The notes beneath the pieces were generated by a model. It saw only the letters and a list, made by a program, of their open reading frames with translations, searched no databases and was not told the DNA's origin. A DNA stretch of 64,000 nt from Nematostella vectensis (lineage: Eukaryota; Cnidaria; Anthozoa; Actiniaria; Edwardsiidae): assembly GCF_932526225.1 (NCBI RefSeq), contig NC_064039.1, forward strand, positions 496,001 through 560,000, read 5' to 3'. Below, piece by piece: positions 45,061 to 57,035 of this stretch. The stretch's first letter is position 1. Every line of letters starts with the position of its first letter. A program made the position numbers and the translations under genes.

Positions 45061-47241
45061 GCCGTCATTCTGTTATTTGTATTTTATTTATTTTTATCTC
45101 ATCCCATGAACCAGATGACATTTAACCTGCAATTTATGTTTTTATCGGGATTTAGTAGTATGCAATTGACAATTTTTACTAAAGTAGTAGCAGCATTTTT
45201 ATATTCAAAACCGGGCCATGCTGGTAAAAAGATGTATCTTTTACTGTGGATTATACTAAATGTTAATAAAAATAAAGCAGGGAATATGTGTAGGTTGCGT
45301 TAGAAAGTCTAAGACAGATCTTTAGTAGTTTGATGATATTGCAGGCTCTTTCTTTTTACTGGGAGAAACTTACAGATCCTCTAGAAAACCATTATAATCA
45401 TACGAATTTGAATTGAAGAATTTCCTTCCAGAGTTTTTAGGGCTTTAGTGATGAAAGATAATGATAATAAAAACAAAAATAAACACACAGGGAAGCAAAC
45501 AAAATTGTTTTATTCCTCTGATTGTGTAGCCATATTTCCCTTTTATAGTCCAGGTCAGTTTTATTACAAACTGTCCATTTACGAAATTTCAACTACTTGT
45601 TGTTTCGCATAATATTATCTTGAGATCGTAAGAAAATCGCATATTTGTAAAGCAATCATAAATATTAAATACTACATATAATCTCAAAATTTAAATACTG
45701 GATTCTAGAAGCCCCTAGGTTTTACTATTCAATCTCATAAATAGCACTAGAAATACAAACAAGATTTTAACCCGTACTTCTAGCCTGTGGTACTACCGAC
45801 TCAGCGTCCATTGTAATGGAATTTTCCCCATGAATTACGTTAAGTAATTGTTTTTCACAGTGCGCTATTCCACAAGTCAAAATGGAAGATTAAGTGTGTT
45901 TTGTCAAAGTAGTCACGTTCAATCAATAATTTAGTAAGGGAACTCTGAGCGTGCATTGTGAAACATTCTTGAAGAGAAAAATTGACTTAAACCCCTCTAT
46001 TCTATCTGTCCTAGGTGATTTATTTACAAAATTCCAAAAGGCATATTCAAAAAACTTATACTTTGCATAACACAATATGTGTGCGGCAATGATGCTTCAG
46101 GGCTCTGTGCAATAAGTTTGTTGACGTTAAACAAATCAAAGCAAGTCCCATATGAATTGAAATCGTCTGTAAACACTGACTCCTTCACATAACCTCCGGA
46201 CTATTAAATAAAAGAAAACAATAAGACAATGAGGACTTTTGTACAGAACCTAAAACGAACGTAAAACGAAGGATTCACAATACAGGTATCAACTTCATGG
46301 AAAGGGTAATTATAACCCTCCTTATAAACAGAAATATCTGTAAAAAAAAGATTAAATTTACTTGTGCAATAAAGATTTACAAGTAAAGTATCTATTCCGA
46401 CTCATTTTTGGCTATTCTCTTAGTCTCTATTGCTATTAATTTCTCTGATCTTTGACATTGCCGAAAATGCATATATTCGTGATCTGCGATTCCTCTTTTC
46501 TCGTTCTACATGCTGTTCGTGCGGCGCACACATGTCAGGAATTGGGAGGATACGCGCCCTCGTGAAAACAGCAGCTCTCCCCTGGCCATCCACAACACAG
46601 GTGCGCCAAATTCACACCCACTTAATGTATATTTTATGATGTTCTTGTTTCAATTTTCTCCCCTGTATGCTTTTATCAGGAAAAGCTGTTAAATACCAGG
46701 TGCATCTAAACTGGAGTAGAGTGTCACGATATCTTTATCGATATCTCGACCCTTTTTGTATCCATCAAAGCCCTGTTAAAACCTCCTTTTTTCGCATGCA
46801 TAAAACTCTCCCGTAAATGGAATAATTTGTCTGTTTTAAATCTCGTCGAAGGAAATCCCGCCCGGTTGCTAGCACATTAGGGGGTCCTCTAGGTTTCTAT
46901 CACGTGTTTGAGATGCGAATTCCAAACTTATGTTTTGTTAAAAGGAATTGTGGTTTACTACCATCGATCTTTTCGATCGAGCGCGATCGAGGTAAGCTTA
47001 TAGCGATGGTGACACAAGACTTGCCACAAGCTATTCCTTTTCCACATACCATCACAGCATTCTATGCTGAGATATTCATTGATTATAATCTGCCCATCCA
47101 ATCAGCCCTCAGCAGTTCTATTAGTTGAAACCCTTCGAACGACAATTAGCTCCAGCAGCCACCAGAGAGGTGACGCGAACTTGTGGGTTAGCCCTGAGCA
47201 GGCGCTTGTCTTAACCAATCAGCAATAAGATTACTGCTAAG
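45061..47241. other. Intergenic, no gene seen
   Basis: AT-rich unique sequence. Short ORFs at 46430-46692 and 46904-47128 have no recognisable motif. No RNA gene or element ends were found beyond the first 150 bases, which still resemble the array unit. Confidence 0.6.
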
Positions 47242-48444
47242 TTACATCCCATAATCGCTGAAGTTCTCAGGCTCTACAAGTTGCGCAGGAGGGGAGCCTT
47301 TCTTACCTAACGAGCCCATTTTCTCAGGGCTCCCATTAGCCAATATTCTTTTTGGCGAATCTTTACCTTTGCGATAAACGTTAAATCTCTGCTTGGGGGA
47401 ATCTGGTACACGAAAATCCCTGTTCCGTAATATGGGTGACCCTTTATTGTCCGGTTTTATTGTTTCGTTTTCTATAGGCATGAAAGTCGAATTCGTAATT
47501 GGACTATCGGTGGTTTTGCCGCCAGGTTCGGGAGGGCTCTTGTTTTGTTCAGTATCGCCCTTGGCGTTTTTAACATTCTCTGCAACATGTGCACCTTTCT
47601 GATTGTCCCTCTCTTCAGTAGTATTGGGTTTAATTTCCTCAGCATCGGGCTCAACGTCGGGCTTATGTTTTCTATCGTTTGCAACTGAAGCAACCGGCGT
47701 CTCCACTGTAATAGTTGGGACTTCAAGTTTTTTACTGGTCCCACCATCTCTCGGCTGGGACTCTCCATTCTCTTTCTCCTTATCCTCTTCAGGTTCCGGC
47801 CAAACGCCATATTTTAATAAATATCTCCGTCTTCTTCTATCCGTAAAAGTCTTCACGAAGAATATTATTACAATCACAACAATTATTTCCCCCATCGTAC
47901 CAAATAATAGCATATATTGGAGAGGCGTAAATGCTGGTAACTGTTTATAACATTTTCCATCTTGACATTCAAGATCAACACAAGAACACTTTTCGAATGT
48001 TTTCGCAGAAGGAGTATTACCTGCGCAGCTCAGCGATAAGCAGAACATGGAAGATCCACAATCTTTAGAGGTCCGACACACGAGAACTGTCGTGTTAAGT
48101 AGAGAAATATTACTAGTGTGGTCCCGGCTCCTATTCGCCTTTGTACCATTCCTACTTATAATCACAACGGCTGTGTTAGTTGTATTGTCTCTGTCGTTTG
48201 TTCTTGTGCTATTTGTGATCGTTGAATTTTTTGGATTTAACTCATCGCACGCCAGGTTCTCAACGCAAAATCCTCTACAACACACCAAGGAAACGTTCGA
48301 TGAACTTGTATTTTCGGCACTCAAACATTCCAGAATACCAGCACACGGTACAAGATTTGTACTCGAGGACGAAGACAAAGCGAATGTTACCATCGTCGCT
48401 AACAAAGTTCCCCAGTATAACGTCGGCACACCGTGATCGGTCAT
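47242..48444 (-). CDS. Cys-rich single-pass membrane protein, intronless
   Basis: A 400-codon frame from ATG 48444. An N-terminal hydrophobic segment (to about residue 28) looks like a signal peptide. The ectodomain has two Cys clusters, the first with LVCCRGFCVENLACDE, the second with CRTSKDCG, CLSLSCAG, CSCVDLECQDGKC. They are separated by a linker with many N-glycosylation sites (NST, NTT, NRS, NIS, NTT). A transmembrane helix (GEIIVVIVIIFFV, about residues 181-200) is followed by a basic stop-transfer and a long, charged, Pro/Ser-rich cytoplasmic tail with several SPK/SPE sites. The second cluster resembles WAP-type four-disulphide cores but is not canonical. I do not know the family. The CC-x3-C-x5-C piece recurs in the gene at 57036. 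Confidence 0.75.
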   Translation of the reverse strand: MTDHGVPTLYWGTLLATMVTFALSSSSSTNLVPCAGILECLSAENTSSSNVSLVCCRGFCVENLACDELNPKNSTITNSTRTNDRDNTTNTAVVIISRNGTKANRSRDHTSNISLLNTTVLVCRTSKDCGSSMFCLSLSCAGNTPSAKTFEKCSCVDLECQDGKCYKQLPAFTPLQYMLLFGTMGEIIVVIVIIFFVKTFTDRRRRRYLLKYGVWPEPEEDKEKENGESQPRDGGTSKKLEVPTITVETPVASVANDRKHKPDVEPDAEEIKPNTTEERDNQKGAHVAENVKNAKGDTEQNKSPPEPGGKTTDSPITNSTFMPIENETIKPDNKGSPILRNRDFRVPDSPKQRFNVYRKGKDSPKRILANGSPEKMGSLGKKGSPPAQLVEPENFSDYGM

Positions 48445-48581
48445 GCCACCAGCAAGTGTGCTCTCGAGAAGAGAAATAACGAGAGTTTACGAGCCACGAT
48501 TTACAAACCATCTGGATGATACATCGCTGACGATGAGATCTTGCACACGCTCAATAATTTACTGCTCCTCTGGCGGCATAC

Positions 48582-48590
48582 ATATTTAAG
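48582..48590 (-). promoter_or_regulatory. Possible TATA element
   Basis: CTTAAATATG on the minus strand lies about 140 bases upstream of the start of the Cys-rich membrane protein. The position allows for a 5' UTR of about 110 bases; support is only by motif. Confidence 0.3.
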
Positions 48591-51500
48591 GCAACTATCT
48601 TGGTACATATCTTCAATTTGGGTCAAACTAACGGTGATGAGCTATCAGAATGTCAGCCCTGAGAACGTGTATCCACGAGGCAAGCCGCAAAAGTTAATCC
48701 GATCGAAAGAAGCTGGATGCCGTTGGTTGTGTGAGTCGAGTCAGCCGATGGTTATCAAATAAAACGATGAACCAGCTGTACGCATCGAGTCAACACTCGG
48801 AAAAACATCTTAGCAAATGCGCTCCTCGACTATCGAGACTTCTCGGTCGACCCGTCCAGTTCAAGTCGCGCATGTCTCAAGTGCTAGATAAGGCTGGGAT
48901 TCCTGGGATCCAGTCCAAGTCGTTTCTGCCGAGATTTCTATAAAAGCGTGTTATAATTACGGAGAGAGCGGAAGAGTATCTGAGCCGTGTCTACTCGATA
49001 ATTCCTGCCTTAAGAGAATGTTGTGTTGGGAATAGTCGTTTTGATGTTCTCCCTTCTCAAATCAAAGTCTTATGAGCCAATAGCTGGGATGTGTGGCACA
49101 CTTAGTAATGCACAACTCCTAAAGTTTATCTGCATTAGAAATTCAGCAAATCCCAGGCGACCCTGACACTAATTCTATGGTTAATTTTCAAACAAGCGAG
49201 GCGCGCATATGAAAAGTAAGGACTATAAAGTAACAGCTTAGCACTTGAGATCAATTCGTTTTTCTTCGGGGAAGAACTGTGGTTGTCAAAATGTAAAAAA
49301 TTAATTCCTCGATAATGAATGGTATGGTTTTTGTCGAATTCCACGCGCGGTCTAGTTTTCAGATGTGTTTCAATTATCAAAGAATGCTCGGGCTTGTGTT
49401 TTTTCCTAATCACTGGCTCTAAAGTAAATCTTGTTTTAACTTTGATTTGTAAACACCGAAAAGACTAGAGAAGGTTACCGGTAAAAAAGTTCGTAAGATC
49501 ACTCTACTGTTCACCCATAGCAATTTGCTTCCCCCTGATCCGAATCAAATTTGTCACGAATGATATTTCGCGGCAATTTCCCTTAAAACAAGTGAAACCT
49601 ATTACTTTTCGATAAAACCGTGTAATCAAAACACAGTGACGCAATGCACTCTGATGAATGCGGTATTTAGAAGTCACAGAATGCAATATTACGGCATTTA
49701 CAAGAGAATCAGAAGCAGCTCTCCTGATCTAATGTTCAACAAAGATCAGATTCTACGACTTGGATAGCCCTTCAAAGGTCATTCACTGTGACAAAGCGCG
49801 GGTCACGTGACTAACGCGCTTGCTTGCGGAGTATGACTCTCTGTTATGTTCCTTAATTTAAACAAGATATTGAATTCTGAGACGAGAAGTCACCGAGTTA
49901 TTTTAAGATCGCGTGTTCTGATGCCCCGAGAAAATCTCTTTGTCCTTCATTTGCGCGTTTACAAAACACAGCGTTAATCAAAGCAAAGAAGCGCGCGATA
50001 TATTTCAAAACGCATTTACATCATGTAGAAATGAGAATCGTTTTTTATAAAGTATATATAAAAAGTGTGATGAACCAGGAGCAGAATTACTATTGCTAGC
50101 GATGCGACAGACAGACACTGGAGACGCTGTAAGCCTAAATATTAAAGAAAAGAAAAAAAGAAGTGGTATTATCGCATTTCTCCATTACCAGCTTGTTTCA
50201 AAACCGCATTTCATTTCATTTTCAAAGAGGGATCCCACTGAGATTTGATCAGTGATGTTGAATAATAATGTAACCACCATGTCTGACCCATTCAATAGTT
50301 TCAACCCAGCCAGGATTAAAGTTGTTTAGGTGTAAAGTTATATATTTTGGTGAGAACGAAGCATTTGGTAATTTTTGATTTTCAAATGAATGTATTCTAC
50401 TCTCTCTTTTACGTAGAGCAGACGGTGGAAATGTTGCCGTTATCAATGAATCGCTAAAATGCGATTGGAATGTTTGAAGAGATTTGATATCTAAGATTAG
50501 AATTAGTTTAAAATCAAAGGAAAACCGATGGAAGAAGAGTAGAGATGCACACCCTATTCATTTAAATATTCATCAAAATCGCGATTCTCAATACTGAGTT
50601 ATATGCTTGCCATTGGTATCATTGGGAGAATCCAATAGAAAACAAGTTTAATTTTCGAAATCTTCATACAAATTCTCATTACAAGAATTACTTTGTTAAT
50701 GATGGATTTAGTGAGGAGATGTTTTAATATCGATCACATTTGGGGGAAAGGGTAAACACTCATATTTACACGTATTGGAGTGGCTGTTCGTACATTACGC
50801 CTTGCATCAATTCCCAGCCTAGCTCATCTTCCATGGATCAAAGCCCAAACAAATGCAGAGATATTCAAATTTCATTCAATCAAATCTCGCCAAGAAAATA
50901 CCACGCTTTAATATTTAACAAGAGACGCATATTGTCTTAACGTGGGAAATAACAACAGATTGTCTCTATAAATAAAGCGACCTTCTAGTTTAATTAGCTT
51001 TTTTTCTTTTTATAGTGATAATGAATGTATTTTAATAATAGCGGGTGCCACAAAGAACTGTGGCCTGCGACAAAAAAGCTAAAAAATAACTGACAACTTT
51101 GGAAGCATTCCTATATTGCCTCCATAAACAATTAATAGTCATGTTGAAGGTTTCATAACTAAAGCGAAAATATGTTTAAAGCCTATACTTAAGAATACTT
51201 AAAATTGAATCAGCAGGTGTTTCTCCTAACATCATAATTCATTTACATCGCACTTTAAGAAATGGCATTTTCTATAGTCTTCATCTGTACACTTTTATAC
51301 GCCACCACGACTTTCAACGTCGCGGTACTAGCATTTTAGCATTTCTGGCCATCTAATAGACTCTTAAAGCTAATTAGCTAACGGTATCGTCCAAATTCAG
51401 ATCGCTTAAAAAGAGATATATCTACGGGCGCTAAGGGCATAAAAGTTTTGGCGGTTACGTCATAGTCGTAATCTTTTGAAATATCTCCGGGAATTGTAAA

Positions 51501-52739
51501 CAGGGCATTATCAATTCTTATTAAGATGTCGTTCCTGGACGTCACCTCTCCAAGATGACACGCGCTTAAAGTGCAAGTTTATCATAAGGTTTAGACTTAC
51601 CAGCCTTGGTCATTTAGAACTAGCTCCATGTTACTAAATAGCCTTCTTATCTTAGTAGCATTTGTTGGCATAAGCTTTAATCATTGATAATTTCCATTTC
51701 AAGTAAGATTTTGGTTTTGGTTACGTTTGGTTACGTTTGGCTTAAGCATAGGAAAACAGAGGTGAAACTTGTCATCAAATAAGCTGTAGTTTATTTATAA
51801 GCATACACATAAGTCCAAAAGACACTGGTTTGGTGCATTTTAAATTTTCGTGCCCACAGAGTAATATTTTGTTTTATTGATTCTTGGTCTACCCCATGTG
51901 CGTCTTTTTTCCGGACGACGGGCATTAACTAGAATGTCAACGTGCCCCTTCTTTGTTGCCCACTAAAAAAGACGTTTAAGCCCCATCAACAAACATTGTG
52001 CACAAACCAGGCGCCAGTACTCTGAAACGTTTAAAAGAGAATTCTGAGAATCTGATAGTCAGTGCGGACCAACGTATAGCATGAGGTATGAACTTTTTAT
52101 CCCTGTATTCTTCCCTCTGCTCTATGGATTTTTCATTTTCATTACAGAGGATTTGAAGTTGGCAGTTTTCTTTAGTAGACTTTTGTAAAATATCGGGATT
52201 TGATGACAGACTCTCCCTCGTTAAGAATTTTGATTAGGATAGCTCCGTAATATAAATCCTCACTATCTAGGAAGACTCGTTGTCATGTGTCTTTTCTTGT
52301 CCCCTTAAGATAAACAATGTTAATCGTATGTTCTAAGCATACTCACTGTTGTAGATACTTTCCTTTCCTCACTCAGATACCCTTTCCACGACCAAATACT
52401 CATTTGTGTTAGGTATAAACTCGCTCTTTTGATATCACATTTCTTATCCTTTTGTGCTCTTTTAAAAAAAAGAAACTTTACAGGTAGACAGCTTCTAGAA
52501 ACCAATAAAGATAACGCTCTATAGAGGTCTTTTTAGTAAGAAATCCCAGCTGATGCAAAACACCCCCCTTGTTGTAAAGGAAGACACGTCGTTGTTTGCC
52601 CAAGTAAAATATGATATCGTCCGCCTCTTTCCTCCCCCCCCCCCCCCCCCCTTAGCTTCAACAAATACGTGGGGCAGACAATCCTTACATAGGGTCCAAC
52701 ACATTTTGAGCTAGAACCCGGTGATAAGGAAACGGAGGT
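48591..52739. other. Intergenic, no gene seen
   Basis: Unique AT-rich sequence with many stops in all frames. ORFs of 60-92 codons here have no motif or start context worth calling. A C18 run is present at about 52634-52651. Confidence 0.6.
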
Positions 52740-52983
52740 CTCCCAAAACTCTTTTTCTCCGGACAGGCCCGCCCGTAGCCATGATTTTGAGGGGGGGGGG
52801 GGGGGGGGGGGGAGGGGTTCGTTTACCCATATAGCGGACCATTTTCTCTTAGATAACTCGCCCTAGCTCGCAGTGGTACTCGATTTCCTTCATTTGAGCC
52901 GACCTTCTAGTCCAGTGGGGTGGCACCCCCCCCCCCCCCTCCCATGGCTACGGGCCTGCTGGAGCGCTCCCAAAACTCTTTTT
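52740..52983. mobile_element. Short inverted-repeat element with 17-bp direct repeats
   Basis: CTCCCAAAACTCTTTTT stands at 52740-52756 and again at 52967-52983. Between the copies are inverted ends, CTCCGGACAGGCCCGCCCGTAGCCATG on the left against CATGGCTACGGGCCTGCTGGAGCG on the right, each followed inwards by a homopolymer (G run about 52791-52813, C run about 52926-52939). The 210-bp interior has no gene. It looks like a small non-autonomous element with a long target duplication; the superfamily is unknown to me. Confidence 0.55.
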
Positions 52984-53980
52984 GATCCCTCCTGTTTTGA
53001 CATTCTTTGCAGAACTCAGTTGCAGAACTCTCCGTCGCCTGTCCAAGACACTAAGTCTTAGCTCAACTAACCAACTTTAGAAATCTCCTCTGAAGCAAGC
53101 ACCGATCAGAATACCCTAAGCTCGAATAAGCCTTTTCTCCTTGATAGAAACTCCTCCTTGAATAGGCACTTCCATTTCGTTCATCTTCTGAGCCACTTGG
53201 GTTGACGTGGGCAGTCATCAACACCTTGGTCTAAATACTAGACCACTTATATGTACGGTTCATTTTATATATAATCGAAACGATAAAATGGGATTTTCTG
53301 AATAGCAAATATTTTTTTCCTTAGGCTTGGGTATAACTTAAGAAAGACGTTTTTCTTTCAGTAAGTGCTCTTGACATGACACCTATAGGAAGTAGAAACT
53401 CTAGTCAGCCTGAAGCCCCCCTAACTGGACGATCTTGATCCTTAGGAATACATTCTGACACTGCAACCCCGCTAAAGTAGATAACTTTCAAAGTTGGAAA
53501 TCTCCTCTTGGCCCTTCAGACTAAACGAGTCCATCTCTCCACATATATCTCCCACCAGAGTAAGCATGTAGACCTTAGAAAAGGCATTCTCACGAGGCAG
53601 GACCTCTCAAAGGCAGTTCTTTCATCCCTGAAATAAGACGCTTTACCCTTAAGGAAGAACCCTCTTTTCCTGTATAGTCAATAAAGTAAACAACCCCTGA
53701 ATAGTAGGCATTCTCCTGCAGATGCACTTGGCACCTCTTTAAAGAGTAAGGTCCTTTATTTACCCCTGAATTAGAGACTCCGGACTCTTGTATCCCTCTT
53801 CACAGATATTCTCCTGATTAGGCCTGTATTTTGAACCAGAAGAATCAAGTTTCTTTATCTAATAAGGTATCTTGAACGCGGTCGCCTTGTGTATATGTAT
53901 AAAGTCTATAAAGTCCATAGAATAGGCCTTTCGCTCTGCAGGAAACCTTCATTTTCTTTGTGAAATAGTTGTCGTTCACA
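52984..53980. other. Intergenic, no gene seen
   Basis: Unique sequence without coding signs. It may hold the 3' UTR of the minus-strand gene that ends at 53981. Confidence 0.5.
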
Positions 53981-54427
53981 TTAGGTGTGCGCCTGCAGCG
54001 TCGCCTCTTCATAAGTGGGCGGAAGGTCATAAGGTGGCAGTTCCCTATCTTGGTTCAACACACTTTCATAAGACGGCGGTGTTATCGCCACATCGTAATT
54101 GTTATCAATATTTATCAGAGAACTCATAGTTATGCCAGTAAACTCATTGGTATTATCGAGCTGTCTCGGCATTCCCGAACCATTAGCTACCCCTCTTCGG
54201 GTACTTGTCGGCCTCCCGAACCCTCTTCGGCGTCTTCGTCGCGGCAATTGTTGCAGCCTCTTGATATAGAAGTAAATGACGATTATGAATATGGCAACAG
54301 CCACAAGAGTCCCCACAGTAATCTCAGATGATTCTTCGATGTCAGGAGGACTGGAGTTCTGTGTAAATGAGTCGTAATTCGGCGTTATCTCTTGTATAAT
54401 AGTCCGGTTGCTTTTGTCTCTTTCCAT
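53981..54427 (-). CDS. Single-pass membrane protein with PPxY motifs
   Basis: A 148-codon frame from ATG 54427. A short Ser/Asn-rich extracellular part with N-glycosylation sequons (NRT, NSS) has no classical signal peptide. It is followed by a strong transmembrane helix (GTLVAVAIFIIVIYFYI, about residues 39-56) and a basic stop-transfer run (RRRRRRGFGR). The cytoplasmic tail ends with PPSYESV and, 13 residues on, PPTYEEA, two PPxY motifs that bind WW domains such as those of Nedd4-type ubiquitin ligases or YAP-like proteins. The architecture (short ectodomain, one helix, PPxY tail) is that of ligase adaptors, but no specific family is recognised. Coding signs are good: the motifs are spaced as in real adaptors and no stops are present. 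It could be the last exon of a longer gene. Confidence 0.65.
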   Translation of the reverse strand: MERDKSNRTIIQEITPNYDSFTQNSSPPDIEESSEITVGTLVAVAIFIIVIYFYIKRLQQLPRRRRRRGFGRPTSTRRGVANGSGMPRQLDNTNEFTGITMSSLINIDNNYDVAITPPSYESVLNQDRELPPYDLPPTYEEATLQAHT

Positions 54428-56985
54428 GGTGTTCTACGGAGTTGAACATGGCTTGTCTGTTTATGGAATCGCATCCGGCGAGTCTGCTTTAAAGTTTATT
54501 CTTTTTCCATACATTATTCCATGTGCGTCTTTGATCGAATGTCATGCCTTCAGAAGGCCATGACTTCAGGAAGTATCATCTGCCGAGCTCAGAAGCCTTA
54601 ACGAAAGCCTAGAGGTAGTAACAGAACACACGACTCTAGGCGCGCGTTTAACGCAATGCTCGTCTTCCGTGACACTTAAATACACGCTCACACAACACTT
54701 CAATCTCGTGACCCTCTGAAACAACCATAACAGAACAAAAATAACGATATAATGCACCCATTGAATCTGGCATTATCATATTCCCTTGGCCTTATAGCTA
54801 CACACAAAAATCATGCGTAAAAATCAAATCACAATATTCTCAACTCCCTGTGAAATGACATCAGTCGTTTACTTAATATTTTATTTATTCAACAATTCTT
54901 CAAAAAAAGAGGTGAAAAAAGCCATGTGTTCTTAGCTTGCTGTCCCTAGACCCGATGAATAATATCCATAGACTAGGTCGGCCCAGTCTTCCCTCACTAG
55001 GTCTAGAATTCTCTAACCACTTGAAAGCTTTTTACCGAAGACTATCAGAGAGAGTGTATTTACTTTTGTTAGAATTTTTTTCCGAAATAATAGCTATTAG
55101 CCCGGTCGTACAAGTAACAACCACTCGAATGTTGAAGCATGTGCGTGCGTGTACTGAGGAATACAGAATAGCATGTGTGTTGAGTGTTGATCTCTATTAA
55201 CCAGTATAAATGGTTTGTTCAACGCGTTATTCTCCCACCCTTGGAGAAGTTGTTGTATGTTTTGAGACAGAGTCTCGTCGTGCCGTGATATCATTTCGAT
55301 TGGCCAAACAGAGTGCGTCACTCTTTGTTTATCTCACCTCCCCTAGGGTTGTTTTTAAAATAATAAATAATCTAACAATTGACATTTTCTTTGTTGCGCT
55401 TTGAGAGGCTTACCACACAATATTGTTTGCTCAAAGAGAACGAAAAGCAATTGCTTAAAAACAAAACAGCACAGGTACGGAGTGACTCTATCGTAGTGGT
55501 TCTACCGTAGTTAAGTCTCCTGTCGTGCTATTTAAAACCCGTTCCCAAGTCTCCCCAGCCACAAACAAATATGATGGATGAGAGTCGTATCAATAACCAC
55601 CTCATGACATTTCTCTTTCACACCTACCGTAATGATTCGAATAACCACCCGGGGCGTCTATTTAATTTTTCAGGTCTTATTGGAGAGGGGAGGTTTATTA
55701 GGGTGGGGGACTTATTAAAAGGGGGGCGCTATTCGAGTTATTACGCTATTTTCTTTATGACACCTTGGCAGGCATTTATACCCTTGATGAAGCACTACGG
55801 TTTAAGACAAATGGAATCTCGCGTGCAAGCTTGTTTGAAATAGGTGCTTTCGCATAACGAACACAAATCATAGGCTTCAGCCCAGCCCTGTGTTGTATCA
55901 TTGAGAAAAAATAAGAGATTTTATGTTATAAGCTTTTTTTTGCGTTTGATTGCGGCTCAGTCAAAACCCCTTATATTCGCGAAAACGTTTTTTTATACGG
56001 TAGTTAGTTCATTAATCGCTTGTAAGCCTCTACTTCTTTACAAAACTAATTATCAACCAAGTCGTCATCCCGCCCCTTGACCTCACGGTCTGACAGCCCC
56101 CAAGTCACGGAAACCCTCCTACAAAAAAACGATTAAGGGCAATTATATAACAACTAAGAAATCTCACACTAATCGATTAATGATCTTACCCCTTGCTAAG
56201 ACAATGTTCAATACTCAAAATAAAAGCAGTGAAATTTTAAAGATTATTCGCACATTCAGATTTAACTAAGATTGTTTCAAGAACATTTCTGAAAAATTTT
56301 GTCGTTAGATGAAAAAAAAAGTATTGGTTTTCAACACAGACGTAAAATGGCCACTCGCTTGTGTTCTTTTCTTCGCGTCGCATTGCTCACGTGCCTAATC
56401 GACCAATAGCAAGTAAAGCCAACGAGGGAAAGAAAAACGATTAAAGAATGACATGCACAATTAAGAAAAGCTTTATTATTCTGAGACAATTGGATAATTG
56501 CTAAACGAATTTAACAGCAAATATTTTTATTTTCCATCGTCAAAAGGGCTATCCCCAGGTGACTGGGGTCTTTCCATTTTCTTATAAGAAAATTCATGGA
56601 AAATCCAACAGACACATAGACATCTGTCTAAATTATTCCACATGAGTACTATGCGCAATCAAATATTGATGAGCACGTACGGTTGCGTAGCCACAAGGTT
56701 GTGTGACATCGTGACAAACAGAGTAACACTGGTCAAGTTAGCCAGATGTGGGCGACGTTAGATTGTGTTTACCGCGCTCACGAAGACTTCTTTTTCTTCC
56801 CTGCTCTCCCAAATATCCGAATGAAAGTATACTTTGGCCATTTAGAGACCTGAGGAAAGGAAAAGAGAAACAGAGGTTGCCGGAGTGACAGTTCGGTTAT
56901 TTGCATTTCGTTTATATCCGATAATTCAGTAGATAGCACCTGTCGGGAGCCAGAACTAAAAAGCCGGCATGGTAGCCTGTCAGTG
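54428..56985. other. Intergenic, no firm gene
   Basis: Mostly AT-rich unique sequence. A 90-codon frame at 55571-55843 (MMDESRINNHL, with RLFNFSGLIGEGRFIRVGDLLKGG) is open but looks like translated repetitive sequence rather than a gene. No element ends or RNA genes were recognised. Confidence 0.5.
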
Positions 56986-56987
56986 GC

Positions 56988-56995
56988 TTTAAATA
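56988..56995 (+). promoter_or_regulatory. Probable TATA box of the gene at 57036
   Basis: TTTAAATA lies 41 bases before the ATG at 57036. With initiation about 30 bases downstream it would leave a very short 5' UTR. Confidence 0.45.
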
Positions 56996-57035
56996 CAAGT
57001 GTTATGAGCTCGGTGCTTGTTAGTTTGAAGCAGCC

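Noticed and set aside
55571-55843. 90-codon ORF beginning MMDESRINNHL
   Set aside because: No motif or supporting context; reads like translated repeat.
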